Part shown: piece after piece, positions 12,268 to 22,464 of the stretch
How the letters are laid out: every line of letters begins with the position of its first letter
Numbering within the stretch: the first letter of the stretch is position 1
NCBI GenBank assembly: GCA_030782805.1
Contig: JARJPL010000329.1
Coordinates: 97,056-161,055 of the forward strand
Direction: 5' to 3'
DNA: 64,000 nt
DNA from: Aschersonia sp. MBC 622
Lineage: Eukaryota > Ascomycota > Sordariomycetes > Hypocreales > Clavicipitaceae
The notes under the pieces: model-generated
What the model saw: only the letters and a program-made list of their open reading frames with translations
Database searches by the model: none
What the model was told of the DNA's origin: nothing
Program-made: the position numbers and the translations under genes

Positions 12268-12787
12268 ATGACTGGACGTAAGTTACAATTTTTTTTCACC
12301 CTCGACTCGGTGATAGCGCGCGTGGCATTGCATCTCGACTGGCTCGGGGCTCGCGTGGTTTAAATGACGCGTTACATCACCGGTGCGGTGCATCTGCACT
12401 CAACGCGTCCACCGTTGCCATGCATCGTCAACACATCACAACACCCTCTTCTAGTCATTGTGTCTAACTTTTTTTTCTCTTCCAGGTGGCAAGGGCGGCA
12501 AGGGTCTCGGCAAGGGCGGCGCCAAGCGTCACCGCAAGATTCTTCGTGACAACATTCAGGGCATCACCAAGCCCGCCATCCGTCGTCTGGCGCGCCGTGG
12601 CGGTGTCAAGCGTATCTCGGCCATGATCTACGAGGAGACGCGCAACGTGCTCAAGACCTTCCTTGAGGGTGTCATCCGTGACGCCGTCACCTACACCGAG
12701 CACGCCAAGCGCAAGACTGTCACGTCCCTCGACGTTGTCTATGCTCTCAAGCGCCAGGGCCGCACCCTGTACGGTTTCGGTGGTTAA
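12268..12787 (+). CDS. H4: Histone H4
   Basis: Two exons, 12268-12277 and 12486-12787, give exactly 103 residues, the universal H4 length. The very short first exon codes only MTG plus one base of Arg, so the intron (208 nt, one of the longest here) splits the Arg3 codon, as in other filamentous fungi. The acetylatable Lys-rich tail (GGKGGKGLGKGGAKRHRK), the histone fold and the C-terminal GRTLYGFGG are intact. H4 packs with H3 in the nucleosome core. The gene stands alone here rather than in an H3-H4 divergent pair, which suggests there is another H4 copy elsewhere in the genome. Confidence 0.98.
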
Positions 12788-13184
12788 ACATCATCGACAA
12801 GCCTCGAACAGAGTTGTGTATCTTTGCGTATTCTCCATTGCTTTATATCACGGCTTATTGGGAAAGGCCCGGTCTAGCACACGGATATGCTGACCTGGGG
12901 AGTCCTTGTTGTATTTTATTGGTTGATTTGAATGGCGTTTGATAAGGGGTATGGCAAACCATGGATGGGTCACAGCAGCTGACTCGAAATGAAACTACAA
13001 TACCAATACTTTTGCATCAAGTTGATATCGTGAAGAAATGTACCTTGTCTCGTAAAACCCCTGAGCCGAGTGAAAGAATTACACACAGCCTCGAAAGAGG
13101 CCACACAAAAACCAGCCAATGCGCCCACTCATAACTCGTATCTACTGCTTGCAGATTGCTCTAAGAACTTCCACCTCTCCAGCA
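12788..13184. terminator. Convergent 3' region of H4 and TRS20
   Basis: About 400 bp between two stop codons that face each other. It should hold the polyadenylation signals for both genes. The polyadenylated type of histone message is expected in fungi, and I see no stem-loop of the animal histone type. Confidence 0.4.
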
Positions 13185-13795
13185 TCACAAGTATTTTCGT
13201 CCGGCGGCCGCCACACGCGCTCGAAAGATGGGGCTGCGCACCTCCATATTCTGCTTGTAAAAGGGGTTCATGCTGGCCTTGACCCAGTTCTCGTAGACTT
13301 CGGTAAAGAACATGCGGATGGCCTCCTCGGTCGCGGGGCTCGTCGGATTGGCGCCAATGGCTGTCGAGGAGCGCGACGAGCCTGAGGGGTTGGGGGCAGG
13401 CGGTTGGTGCAGCAGCAGAAACTTGGCGCCGGCGCCGGTGACGAAGCAGGAAATGTAGTTGTTGAAGAACTTGTCGATGCACTTGAGGTACCTAGGGGGG
13501 AAGACGGAGTCAGTAATGAGTTTTGGATTGCGGCAGCAGGCTGCTGCATCTGCATCCGCCTCGGTGAGCGGGACACCCACCCGTAGCACAGGGAAGAGAA
13601 AGAGACTCACATCTGCCCTTGTGACCACTGCACCTCCTCGACAACATCCAGGCTTGAGTGCAGGATAATCTGGTTCAGGTGCCGCACCTGGTCGGGGAAG
13701 CGCGACTGGCCATCGCCGCCTTGCTTGGACGTCCCAAACTCGTACTCGAACAGAGGGTTGTCCTGCGTGCCGACAATGGCAAAGTAGTAGCTCAT
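13185..13795 (-). CDS. TRS20: TRAPP complex subunit TRS20 / sedlin (TRAPPC2)
   Basis: Exons 13795-13611 and 13491-13185 on the minus strand join as AT|G (Met) to give 163 residues. Sedlin is a small longin-fold core subunit of the TRAPP tethering complexes that activate Ypt1/Rab1 in ER-Golgi traffic and autophagy. The N-terminus MSYYFAIVGTQDNPLFEYEF is the conserved longin start. The HLNQIILHSSLDVVEEVQW segment and the C-terminal TEVYENWVKASMNPFYK helix are also family hallmarks. A Pro/Ser-rich insertion (PPAPNPSGSSRSSTA) sits in a loop that is variable in fungi. The neighbour MRPL31 is divergent, with 315 bp between start codons. Confidence 0.95.
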
Positions 13796-14110
13796 TGTGT
13801 CGCCGTCGTCATCTGCCGTCCGCTGGAAGCCGGGAAGTTTCGAATGAAAGCCTTGCCCGTTTTCGCCTTGTTGCTTGCTATGGTTGGCAATTTGGAGCTT
13901 CCTGTCTGTCCCTAGGTAGAGTAGCCTCACCATAACTACCTAGCACCTTGGTCCACCTGCAGCCAATAATTTCGCTCCACTTTTTGTACCTGTTTCTGAT
14001 CTGTTAGGAGAAAACCAGCGACGAATTGCTTTTCGAAATTAGAATTGAGAACTTCAACATTGTACCCGACGAAACCTACCCACACACAAGCAATCAGCGC
14101 CAAGCAAAGC
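13796..14110. promoter_or_regulatory. Short bidirectional promoter TRS20 / MRPL31
   Basis: Only 315 bp separates the two start codons, so the two housekeeping genes must share this upstream DNA. I see no clear TATA box. Confidence 0.5.
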
Positions 14111-14510
14111 ATGTTTGGCCCGTTTCGCATCACGAACCCCCTCTCGGGCGGCCTGCTGTGGAAAATTCCCTGGCGGCTGTCCAAGTTCCAGAAGCGCCGC
14201 CACCGCATGCGGCTCCGCGCCGTGGACAGCGTCGTCGCCACGCTCGACGCGGCGCTTGCGAAACAGGGTCAGACGCTCGAGGCTGTCGAGCGCTGGAAGG
14301 CGGACATGCCCAAAGAGGAGGAGATGCTGCCCAAGGACAAATATACCATCTTTGACCGCAAGGCGAAGAAGTTTCGCAAGGGTATTCACAGTACGTTAAA
14401 AAGGGTTCCCACGACAATGGCGAGGCGCAATTGGAGACTGACCATCTTTTGATGCAGAGGTTCCCAAGTGGACGAGAGTTTCGCAAAGAGTCAATCCCCC
14501 GGGTTACTAA
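14111..14510 (+). CDS. MRPL31: Mitochondrial ribosomal protein MRPL31 / mL60
   Basis: Exons 14111-14390 and 14458-14510 encode 110 residues, joined as CAC A|AG. The protein is highly basic and matches the fungal mL60 family: MFGPFRITNPLSGGLLWKIPW start, an Arg-rich helix (KFQKRRHRMRLRAVD), and the C-terminus WTRVSQRVNPPGY. It is a component of the large subunit of the mitoribosome. The second exon is very short (17 codons) and would be missed without the splice. Genes on both sides are close, so the unit is compact. Confidence 0.9.
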
Positions 14511-14854
14511 TTCGAGGCGTGGCTACGGCGTATTATCGATGCCAATTTACGATGTGACGGGGGACAAAGACATGCTTGGTTCATGGTCGGCACATCATGT
14601 ACAACAACAAGATTCATTTACCTACAGCTGGTCATGTTTTGATTTCAATGGAAACGGGCGAGTTACTTAGTCATGTACAAACGTCAGACGGTGGCTGTAC
14701 GATTCACAGCAGCATGGTACAAATTAGATGAAGCAAGGCGCATAATTTGATTTCTGATAACCTTTACACACCTGATCCAGTTTCCGCAAAACTCATTGTT
14801 ATACACGTTTAATAAGAAGCACACTCTGCATCTCTTGCCCTCCTCTATTCATCT
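14511..14854. terminator. Convergent 3' region of MRPL31 and CBC2
   Basis: This stretch of 344 bp lies between two stop codons that face each other. It is AT-rich near 14740-14820. No gene is seen. Confidence 0.4.
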
Positions 14855-15497
14855 TTATCTCTCCTCGCCATACTCCTCGCCCTGCAGCGCCCTGCCGACG
14901 CCGCCGCGGCCCTCGTCAAAGTCTTCGCGATACTCGTCGCGGACCTGGCCGCCCGACCTGCCGCGGCCGTACTGGCGGCCCTCTTCAAAGCCCGGGTCAA
15001 GATCGGTGCGGATGATGCGCTCGTCGAGCTTGGTGCCGCCCACGTACTTCATGCAGTCGAGCGCATCTTGATGCGTGTAGTACTCGACGAAGCAGAAGCC
15101 GCAGGGCGTCTTGCTAAACCGGTCCAGGCCCATGATCAGCCGCTTGATCTCGCCGCACTTGGAGAAGAGCTCGTAGACTTGCTCCTCGGTCGTGTAGAAG
15201 GATCTGGCGAAACAATTTAGCATAACTGTTGTAGGGGAAAGAGGTGGAGAGATAGTTGGGCCGCGTACAGGTTGCCGACGTAGAGCGTCGTGGCGTCGGC
15301 TAGAGGATCGGGTTGAGATTGGGATTCTGAGTCGGCTTGTCTGTCGTCATCGCGGTCGCGTCTGCGGCGTCCCTTTTGACGTTGTTAGCATTGCGTTCTC
15401 ATATTCACTGCATTGCCTGGGCGAGCCTTGCTTTCTGATAGTATGCGCTGGGTCGATCTAGTCGGTCGACTGTCGAGCGAACTGGTGGAGCAGCCAT
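14855..15497 (-). CDS. CBC2: Nuclear cap-binding complex small subunit CBC2 (CBP20)
   Basis: Three exons on the minus strand, 15497-15417, 15372-15269 and 15203-14855, give 177 residues. CBP20 holds the 7-methylguanosine cap of nuclear mRNA together with CBP80. The N-terminal LDRPSAYY element carries a cap-stacking Tyr. One RRM follows, with RNP2 LYVGNL and RNP1 CGFCFVEY. The DLDPGFEEGRQYGRGRSGGQV tail is the family signature, shown here in parts only. The first intron uses a GC donor (CAG|GCAATG) and is only 44 nt; it is the sole join that keeps the conserved frame. The second intron is ordinary GT-AG and restores the Leu of GNL. A GT donor nearby would put the RRM out of frame. Confidence 0.93.
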
Positions 15498-16123
15498 GTC
15501 GGGGCTCGTCTTGTGTCGCCTAGAAGCTGCGCAGTATTCGATAGGGCGTTGATTCTATATCGACGATGTGGTTTTGTAGATCGCGGCTGTCGTTTGGCTG
15601 CACATGAGCTCTTGTCGCAAGGTGAGTGCGGAACAAGCGCCTGGCCGACCAAAAGGCTGAAGCTTCAGTAACGCGGTGGAGACCTGCCGTCTGCTCGACT
15701 CGCGAGTGGGTGTGAATGAGAGCTCCGAAAAGTTGTTACTGCGCAATAACGCGAATGGTGAAAAAGAAGGTGGGGATTGAAGCAAAGAATAAGACAGACA
15801 AGCTTTTGTTTATATTTTTGTAATCTCAGATTTCATGAATCAATGCTGCACGCTGAACAACCTCATCGGGATCTGGCCACACACTGAGGCGCTAACAAAA
15901 ACCAGAGGAGGCCGCGCTTTTTGGCTTGCACCGTGCCGCGCCTCCCAGCCTTTCTACCTAATAAAAGTTGTCTACCGCCCACCAGTGTTTCCACAAACAT
16001 CACCCTTCACGCTTGCTCGGGGCAGCTCAGACTCCGAGGTCGGACTGAAATCGTCATACTCTTCCTTTTTTTGTTTACATCACTAATTTCTCCGCCGTGC
16101 TCTTCTGGCGCGACGAGGCGAGA
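15498..16123. promoter_or_regulatory. Divergent promoter region CBC2 / NUP82
   Basis: This 626-bp region between two start codons contains AT-rich DNA near 15790-15840 and an ATAAAAGTT near 15960. No gene is seen. Confidence 0.45.
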
Positions 16124-18844
16124 ATGCCCAAGGTCAAGTGCTATTCGGCCGCTTGGCTGTCGAAAAATGCCCCCGGGCACCAGCTCTTCGAGCCCTCACC
16201 CGAGGCCGCACGCTCGCGGGCTCTCGCGTCGCCGTACGCGGGCAAGAAGACTACTCTGGGCCCGAGACGGACGATTGCGCGACGCGGCACCGAGGTCTTT
16301 GTGGCCGTGGGCAAGGAAATTCGGTGGGGAGACTTGGCGTACATCAAGGAGGATTGGTCCAACAATCACCCGAGGGAGCGTCGTGGCTCCAATAATCGTG
16401 TCAAGCGCGAAGATATCACCCTGAATATGGAGGATATTCCGAGTATTGAAGCTTTCGGGGGTCTGAGAGTAAGTCGTGCCACCATTGAAGATGTTTGGAA
16501 CTAGACATTAACAAGCAGCGTCAAGACAATCAAAGTCCCAGTTGCCGACGATATACGACAGCTCATCATCTCCCCAAATACCAACCTTCTCGCCATTCTC
16601 ACGACTCACACTATCCACATATGCACGATACCCGACTCCTCGCACCTGACAAGCGATGATACTGCTCCGCTGAAGCCCAAGATTTTTACCCTTGGCCCTA
16701 CTACCCACGTCACATCGCGGTCACCCATCATGTCCGCGATCTGGCACCCGCTAGGAGTCAATGGTTCCTGCATAGTCACTGTGACGGCCGACGCGATTGT
16801 CAGAGTTTGGGAGCTGTCCACCAGTGATCGCTGGTCCTTTGATACCCCGACAACCTCCATCGATCTGAGGAAGCTGGCAGACGGCACGACTCTGGATCAG
16901 GATTTCTCAGCCTCGACTTCGGCCACGAACAAGGGTTTTTCCCCGGATTCCTTTGAGATGGAGGTCGCGGCAGCAAGCTTCGCAAGCAAGGGGACGGGAG
17001 GTTGGAACCCAATGACGCTTTGGGTGGCGATGCGTGAGGGAGATGTATACGCTCTCTGCCCACTCCTGCCACAGCGCTGGGCGCCCCCTCCCACGCTCAT
17101 TCCCTCACTTTCAGTCTCTATCGTCGCTACTGTCGGCAGCATTGAGGACGATGCTTTGGTAGACGAAAACGAAAAACTTCTGGCTCAGCAGCAGCTCCAG
17201 TGGATGGGTGATTTGGACTCCCAAGAGCCCCAGATCATCGACAGCGCCATTCTCGGAGACCCTCCCGTTGAAGTCTATACCCGACCCTCCCGCCCTGGTG
17301 TCACTCCTCGCCTTCAAGGACCGTTTGACCTTGTCTCTGATCCCGAGACCGGTGACGACCTAGACACGTCCATCACTGATATATTGGTCATTGGCAAAAA
17401 GACGGAAACCGAGGATCTGATGATCGGAGAGGATGATGAGTATGAACTTGACCTCGACGACAGCGATCAAGAAGGCCTCTCACTGGCTGTCATCTGCCTG
17501 CTATCTACTAGCGGCCAGGTGCGTGTTTATCTGGATATGGACAATGTTCAAGCGCAATGGTTGCCGCCAAGAACCAAGTCCAAAAGCAGCAAGATTTTTG
17601 GAGAAGCCAAGACTCCGTCACTCCTTGCATTCCAGGCAATGGATACCATGGCTCCCGTCGAAGTGACGGAGGAGAGCTGGCCTGTGTTCAGCGCCGATGC
17701 ACTGTCACGGTATAGTTTCTTTGTCACACATCACGCCGCTATCACTTTTATCTCACTTGCATCGTGGATCTTTCGCCTTGAAGGCGAGCTTTCAGGAGAC
17801 TTTGAGGCTGGCACAGACTTCAGAATCGGGCTGCTTGTCAACTCTCAATCGAGCAGAGAGAGAATCTATGCCCAGCCTGTCGCAGATGCTGCTGAGCCAC
17901 TTGCAGGGTGCATTGTCCTTAGAGACCCAGATGTTGGCTATTTCCTCCTCTCAGCCACCCCTTACGAACCCATCGCCGTCACCTTTGAAAGCCCCGAGTT
18001 GGACGTCGTTCCTGTTCACCGCGAAGCTAGCCCCGAGCGTGAGCGCGAAGCTAGCATGGCTCCTCTTCATTTTTACGAGCCTCGCCCCGTCTACAACCCG
18101 CCGCATGTGTTTGACCAAGGGTCATCACTGCCTTTGCTCTTGGAAAGACTACGCACGTCGCGCCACAAGACTGTAGTAAATCAAGAGGTGAAACTTAGTC
18201 CCTTGACTTTGCAAATCTTTACAGATGCTCACAAGGTCTTGAGCGACGAGACATACAAGCTTGGGGTGTCTGCTGCTGAGATTTTCAGACGGTGCGAGCT
18301 CCTTCAAAGTGAGCTGAAGCAACAAGTGTCCAAGGCCAACGAGGTGAAGGGAAAAATTGACACGATCAGGGGTGTCGACCGTGACGGTGAAACCGACAAT
18401 GACATGTACGAACGCCGCATTTCCGAAGCACAAAAGCGACAAAAGGCTATTGCTGAGCGTGTCGAGAACCTTCGCAAGATTGTTGGCAAGGCCACCACGC
18501 GAGACCTGAGCAACAAGGAACGAGCCTTTATGGAGGAGGTGCGCGCGCTTGACGCCAGCGTCTCGGGCCCCACCGCTTCCGAAGAGGCAGGTGATGTCAG
18601 GATACAGTCGCAGGAGCTGTGGAAGCGATTGGAGAGTGTTAAGAAGCTTCAGTCTGAGCTCGTGGCTGATGTGGAAGCGCTCAAGAAGAGTGGCCAGCTA
18701 GAGGCACCTCTGACGCCGGAGCTGCGGATCCCACAGGATATCCGCCGCAACAAACTGCAACAGGTGCAAGGGCTGCTGTCGCGCGAGACTGCGCTGGTAG
18801 ACGCCGTGACTTCGCGCCTGGAGAGGTTGCAGGCGACCGTGTAA
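16124..18844 (+). CDS. NUP82: Nucleoporin NUP82 (NUP88 family)
   Basis: NUP82 is a cytoplasmic-face nuclear pore protein with a seven-bladed beta-propeller and a C-terminal coiled-coil that binds Nup159 and Nsp1. The first exon (16124-16468) gives MPKVKCYSAAWLSKNAPGHQ and 115 codons. The second starts near 16505-16519 and runs to the stop, for about 890 residues in all. The propeller includes the conserved DDIRQLIISP, IWHPLGVNGSCIVTVTAD and WELSTSDRWSFDTP segments. Long coiled-coil helices occupy the last 270 residues (from HKVLSDETYKLGVSAAEIF onward). An acidic insertion lies near the middle (ETEDLMIGEDDEYELDLDD). The intron join is uncertain: GTAAGT...GCAG leaves the second exon one base out of phase (see findings). 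Confidence 0.92.
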
Positions 18845-19013
18845 CAACAAGCAAGAATTTTGGTTTATAGCGAGACAAAAGGATGTGTATCTTGCGGAGT
18901 ATTGGCCAGGGATCAATGGTAAAATCTGACTAGAAATAGTAAACAATGCATTTGAAAAGAATTTATGCAAGATGCTATGTGTTGATGACTGGATCAGTGT
19001 CGGCTAATGGGTA

Positions 19014-20040
19014 TTACTGCTTTTTGGCGGCAAGCTGGGCGTCTCTTTGAAACACAATTGCGCTAGTAATCTGGGACCAACTGTCATGAAGCAGGCCTAT
19101 ATATTCGGGGTTAGCAAAACCTGATCAGCTGGTCGACGAGAAGGGGCCTTGAGCAAGCTTTTACCGAGAGGCACAAAGAACCAAGGCGCGTTGAAGCCCA
19201 CATAGTAGACCCAGTAGTATAGGAACTCGGGGCGGCTGTAAGAGACGCCGGTGAAGCGGTAATCGGCCCAGTTGGTGCTGTAGTAGAGCAGGACGCCGTA
19301 GAGGTGCGCCATGCAGATGAGGACCTGCAGAAAGTGGCGGCTAGGCGAGCGGAAGATGATGGAGAGTGTGGTGAAGAGGGACAGGGGACCCCAGGCGAAC
19401 TGGGTATCGGTAAGTTGGCTTGCGCAGGGAGCGTGACGAGGTTTCAAAGAGAGAAGAGATGAGACGTACGACGGTGATGGTCTCGATGCAGAGTGTAAAG
19501 ACATCGCCAGTGAGGTAGCGAGAGTCGGAAAGGGTGTACTCTTTCCACAGCATAGCAAACAGAGTGTGTTGGCTGACTAGCTCGCCTTTGTAGTAAATGA
19601 AGTAGCCTTGGGAAGGAATTAGTCTCTGTTGACATGGCACAATCTGTCCACATGGCATAATCTATCCAAATGGCATAGATTGTCCACATGGCATAGATTG
19701 TCCACATGGCATAACGGGGGCAATGGGGGGGGGGGTCTTGCCTTCAAAGCAAAGGTGCAGAAACGCGCCTATGGGAGGAGGAGACATTGTCAGCCAGGTT
19801 CGTCAATTGGAGTTGCCGTAAAGCGGAAAGGGAGTAAGGCCACTTACAAAGCGCAAACCAAGCGGCGGCGAAGCGGTCTAGCGAGCGTAAACCCGGTTGC
19901 CGCGCAGCTGCCGTGTAGGCGACGAGGACGACGGCGCCGGCGAGGCTGCCAAAAAGGGCGAGCACGGTGGGCAGCGCGAGGGCATTGGGCTCGTACCCGG
20001 CAAGGATGGCGTCGAGGGGGTAGTAGGGGTGAGAGGCCAT
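19014..20040 (-). CDS. EBP-family (EXPERA) sterol delta8-delta7 isomerase-like membrane protein
   Basis: Five exons on the minus strand, 20040-19848, 19768-19742, 19606-19470, 19399-19165 and 19096-19014, encode 224 residues with every phase matching. The product is a multispan ER membrane protein of the emopamil-binding-protein family. The residues used by animal EBP appear to be kept: His69 and Glu73 in HLCFEG, Glu115 and Thr118 in CIETIT, and the late NAPWFFVP segment. The SDSRYLTGD and WGPLSL segments are also family-typical. Most fungi isomerise sterols with the unrelated ERG2, so the role here is open; it could be a sterol isomerase or a paralogue. The second exon is only 27 nt. The second intron has a GC donor (GAAG|GCAAGA) and contains an 18-bp minisatellite. 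Confidence 0.9.
19631..19714. repeat. 18-bp minisatellite inside an intron of the EBP-like gene
   Basis: About four and a half copies of an 18-bp unit (TCCACATGGCATAGATTG on the plus strand) run head to tail, with copies starting at about 19647, 19665, 19683 and 19701 and a degenerate one before. A G-run of 11 follows at about 19725-19735. The array lies wholly inside the GC-AG intron and leaves both splice sites clear. Confidence 0.85.
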
Positions 20041-20979
20041 TGTTCCAGATGCGCCGTCACGCGGGCTCGGTGATGTTTTATCTTTATCTTTTTTTTTTCT
20101 TTGGTGGTGAGGTAAAGAACATGGGGACCGGGAAGCCAAAGCGGGTGATGCCGTGTTTTTTGGTGGTGGCTTTGCAAGTGGGTTGACGAGATGGGGTGCG
20201 CACTCTAGCAGCCACAACAAAAAGTACTGTTCTTTAATAATGAAAGGGTTTATGCAGTGACATTCTATCCTTGTAATCTTATTCTCCAGCTCGGTTTTCC
20301 TTTCTTTTCCAATACCGCGGCGAACTCGGTCCAGTCTTTGGGTTGACTATCTCTTTTCTCTTTGAAAGACGGATACAGTTGCTGAGCTGGTTATACTTTT
20401 TTGGTACCGAAAAACAAGCCACAATCGTAAAACTATAGCAAAAAGAATTATTCTTGAATTAGTCAAGTATTACGTGTTTTTGCAGCTTCTTTGGTATAAC
20501 CGGGTCGACAAATGCAGCCATGTACCTCGAATACTGAAGCTAGATCTGCAGGCTGCATCCAGTCTGAAAGACAGAGGAAGAGGATGAGATATGAATTTAG
20601 AAACCATACAAGCAAAGTGTTGCTTTAAAGACTGTTGAGCACCGATGTCTCTATCCGTCGTCTTCGCATTTCGCTCCTGCTGTCGACCTCGCAGTTATTT
20701 GCCCACCGCGGACATTATGGCAAAAATTCACATTTTCCGTTCTGAGTATCTTGACACCCCTCTATCTAATTCAATAGCATTGAGTAAGAGAAACACTATC
20801 GTGGCGGAATAAAATTTGATGCTCCGACGCCACACGACAGCCACCAGACGGACTTGCACCAGCATGAATATCCGGGTTGAGCCTATGACTATTCGGACCC
20901 GGCACCCAGTCAGGGAAAGAAGTGCATCCTAACAATTATTATTTTCTTCTCTCTATTCACCACACTACAGCTAAGCAAC
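20041..20979. promoter_or_regulatory. Divergent intergenic region EBP-like / 2EXR gene
   Basis: This 939-bp region contains an oligo-T tract near 20085-20100 that forms an A-rich leader of the EBP-like gene. The rest is AT-rich with no recognisable frame. Confidence 0.45.
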
Positions 20980-21909
20980 ATGGATAATTCGTTTCACCTC
21001 TTTCCAAGTCTGCCGCCAGAGATCAGGCTCAGGGTGTGGGAGGGCGCTGTTGTCGACCGGAGCATCGCAGGGGTAAATTTCTTCATTTTTGAAAACCGAC
21101 GTCACCAGTTCTCTTCTAGATCTATCGCTTTTAGGCCAATGACTTGCGCCCCCCATCGTAATGGTTGCAACCAGGTGGATTTGTCCTGGCAACACGGCGC
21201 GAAATCGACTTCTGAACAGGACAGCAGCTTGTGGGTGACGTGTCGGGAATCGCGGCACGTCATGAAACAAATGATGAAGAAATTGAACCGAAACCAAAAT
21301 GCGCCCAGCGGCGGCGCGGGCCTGTCGAGTGCTGGAGGGCAGTCTCAGCGTACCGGCGGCTTCGCATCAGCATCGACCGGAATTTCGACGGACGATCGTT
21401 CTGAAACACGCCGATTTACTTTTGTGCCAGATAGAGACTTGTTTGTCTTTTGTCCGCGAAATCTCCTTTGTTTCAGCCTTCTTTTACGGCTTCGGCTTGA
21501 AGACATCGACTGCGTGCGCCCCGGCGAGCGTTCGTTCATGGATTGCATCAACAAGTTCGCCTTTGAGATTGGAACGCACTGGCGGACGAAACACGACAAA
21601 GCACGAATCACCCACATCTGCCAACGTATGGCCTGGGGAAGAGAGAAGACCCCCATCTTCTATTTTATTGACTACAAGCTCCGTCGCCGGAAGGGGTCAA
21701 TAGCTTACCGTCAGACAGCCATAGCTTTTCAAGCTGTTGCTGGCCGGTTCTTCGAGGTCAAAAATGACGGCTCGTGGGGATATAGCGCCGAAGACTCTTC
21801 AGACGAGAATCATGAGTCTATCTTTGATTTCGTGACCCGCTTGAGGCGAATGGCTGAGGCTGTCTCCGGCGATGAGTGGTCCGAAGACGTCTCGCAGAAA
21901 AGCTTTTAG
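20980..21909 (+). CDS. 2EXR domain protein
   Basis: A single exon of 309 residues. The N-terminus carries the 2EXR signature: FPSLPPEIRLRVWEGAVVDR, with the two E-x-R elements that name the domain (the second is CRESRHV, about residues 88-94). 2EXR proteins form a large fungus-specific family, often expanded and of unknown function, with an F-box-like opening helix. A low-complexity Gly/Ser stretch (PSGGAGLSSAGGQ) sits at about 108-125. The family often sits in variable genome regions, and this copy lies near a P450 and an NLR. No signal peptide or membrane segment. Confidence 0.8.
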   Translation: MDNSFHLFPSLPPEIRLRVWEGAVVDRSIAGVNFFIFENRRHQFSSRSIAFRPMTCAPHRNGCNQVDLSWQHGAKSTSEQDSSLWVTCRESRHVMKQMMKKLNRNQNAPSGGAGLSSAGGQSQRTGGFASASTGISTDDRSETRRFTFVPDRDLFVFCPRNLLCFSLLLRLRLEDIDCVRPGERSFMDCINKFAFEIGTHWRTKHDKARITHICQRMAWGREKTPIFYFIDYKLRRRKGSIAYRQTAIAFQAVAGRFFEVKNDGSWGYSAEDSSDENHESIFDFVTRLRRMAEAVSGDEWSEDVSQKSF

Positions 21910-22464
21910 GGTACTTGCCTATGAGCCGGATAGAAAGGATGAGCCTTGTGCAACAGAGAAGCCCTCATTGGCAGCAGCGGATCTTGCTCACGTCAACGAG
22001 TGAGTGTTTTTAGATGCATTTCTACTGACTTGAGATGCGATGAAGCGACAGACAGCCGTTGTGCTAGTCTTGGTCTGAGCTCATCACCAACACTTTTCAA
22101 GAAATTGGGCTTTTCTGTTCTTTCTTCTGGTTACTCAATTTTATTAGAAATGCCAGAGATATTGGAAGCAAATGCACATTTTCAGTTACTTGACTGGATA
22201 GCGTTGAAGGTTTAAAAAGACTTTTCTATATTATTAGTGTTCTTGTTCTTGGTCAAAGTAGCTATCTGTGCTCAGAATCCTCCCAGATACTAAGATTTTG
22301 CTTGTGGAAGGACTGTACCCACTGGAATGTTTCGTTTTATTAACTGACACCCTCGTGAAGAGCCTCTCCTTTACAGTCACTGGAGATGGCTTGGCTCTGC
22401 AGCGTACATGGCTATCTACGTGGCGCTCCACGTCCCAGTAAACAACCCGGGGGTTAATGGCCAA
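21910..22464. terminator. Convergent 3' region of the 2EXR gene and the P450 gene
   Basis: This 555-bp region separates two stop codons that face each other. It is AT-rich and I see no gene in it. Confidence 0.4.
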
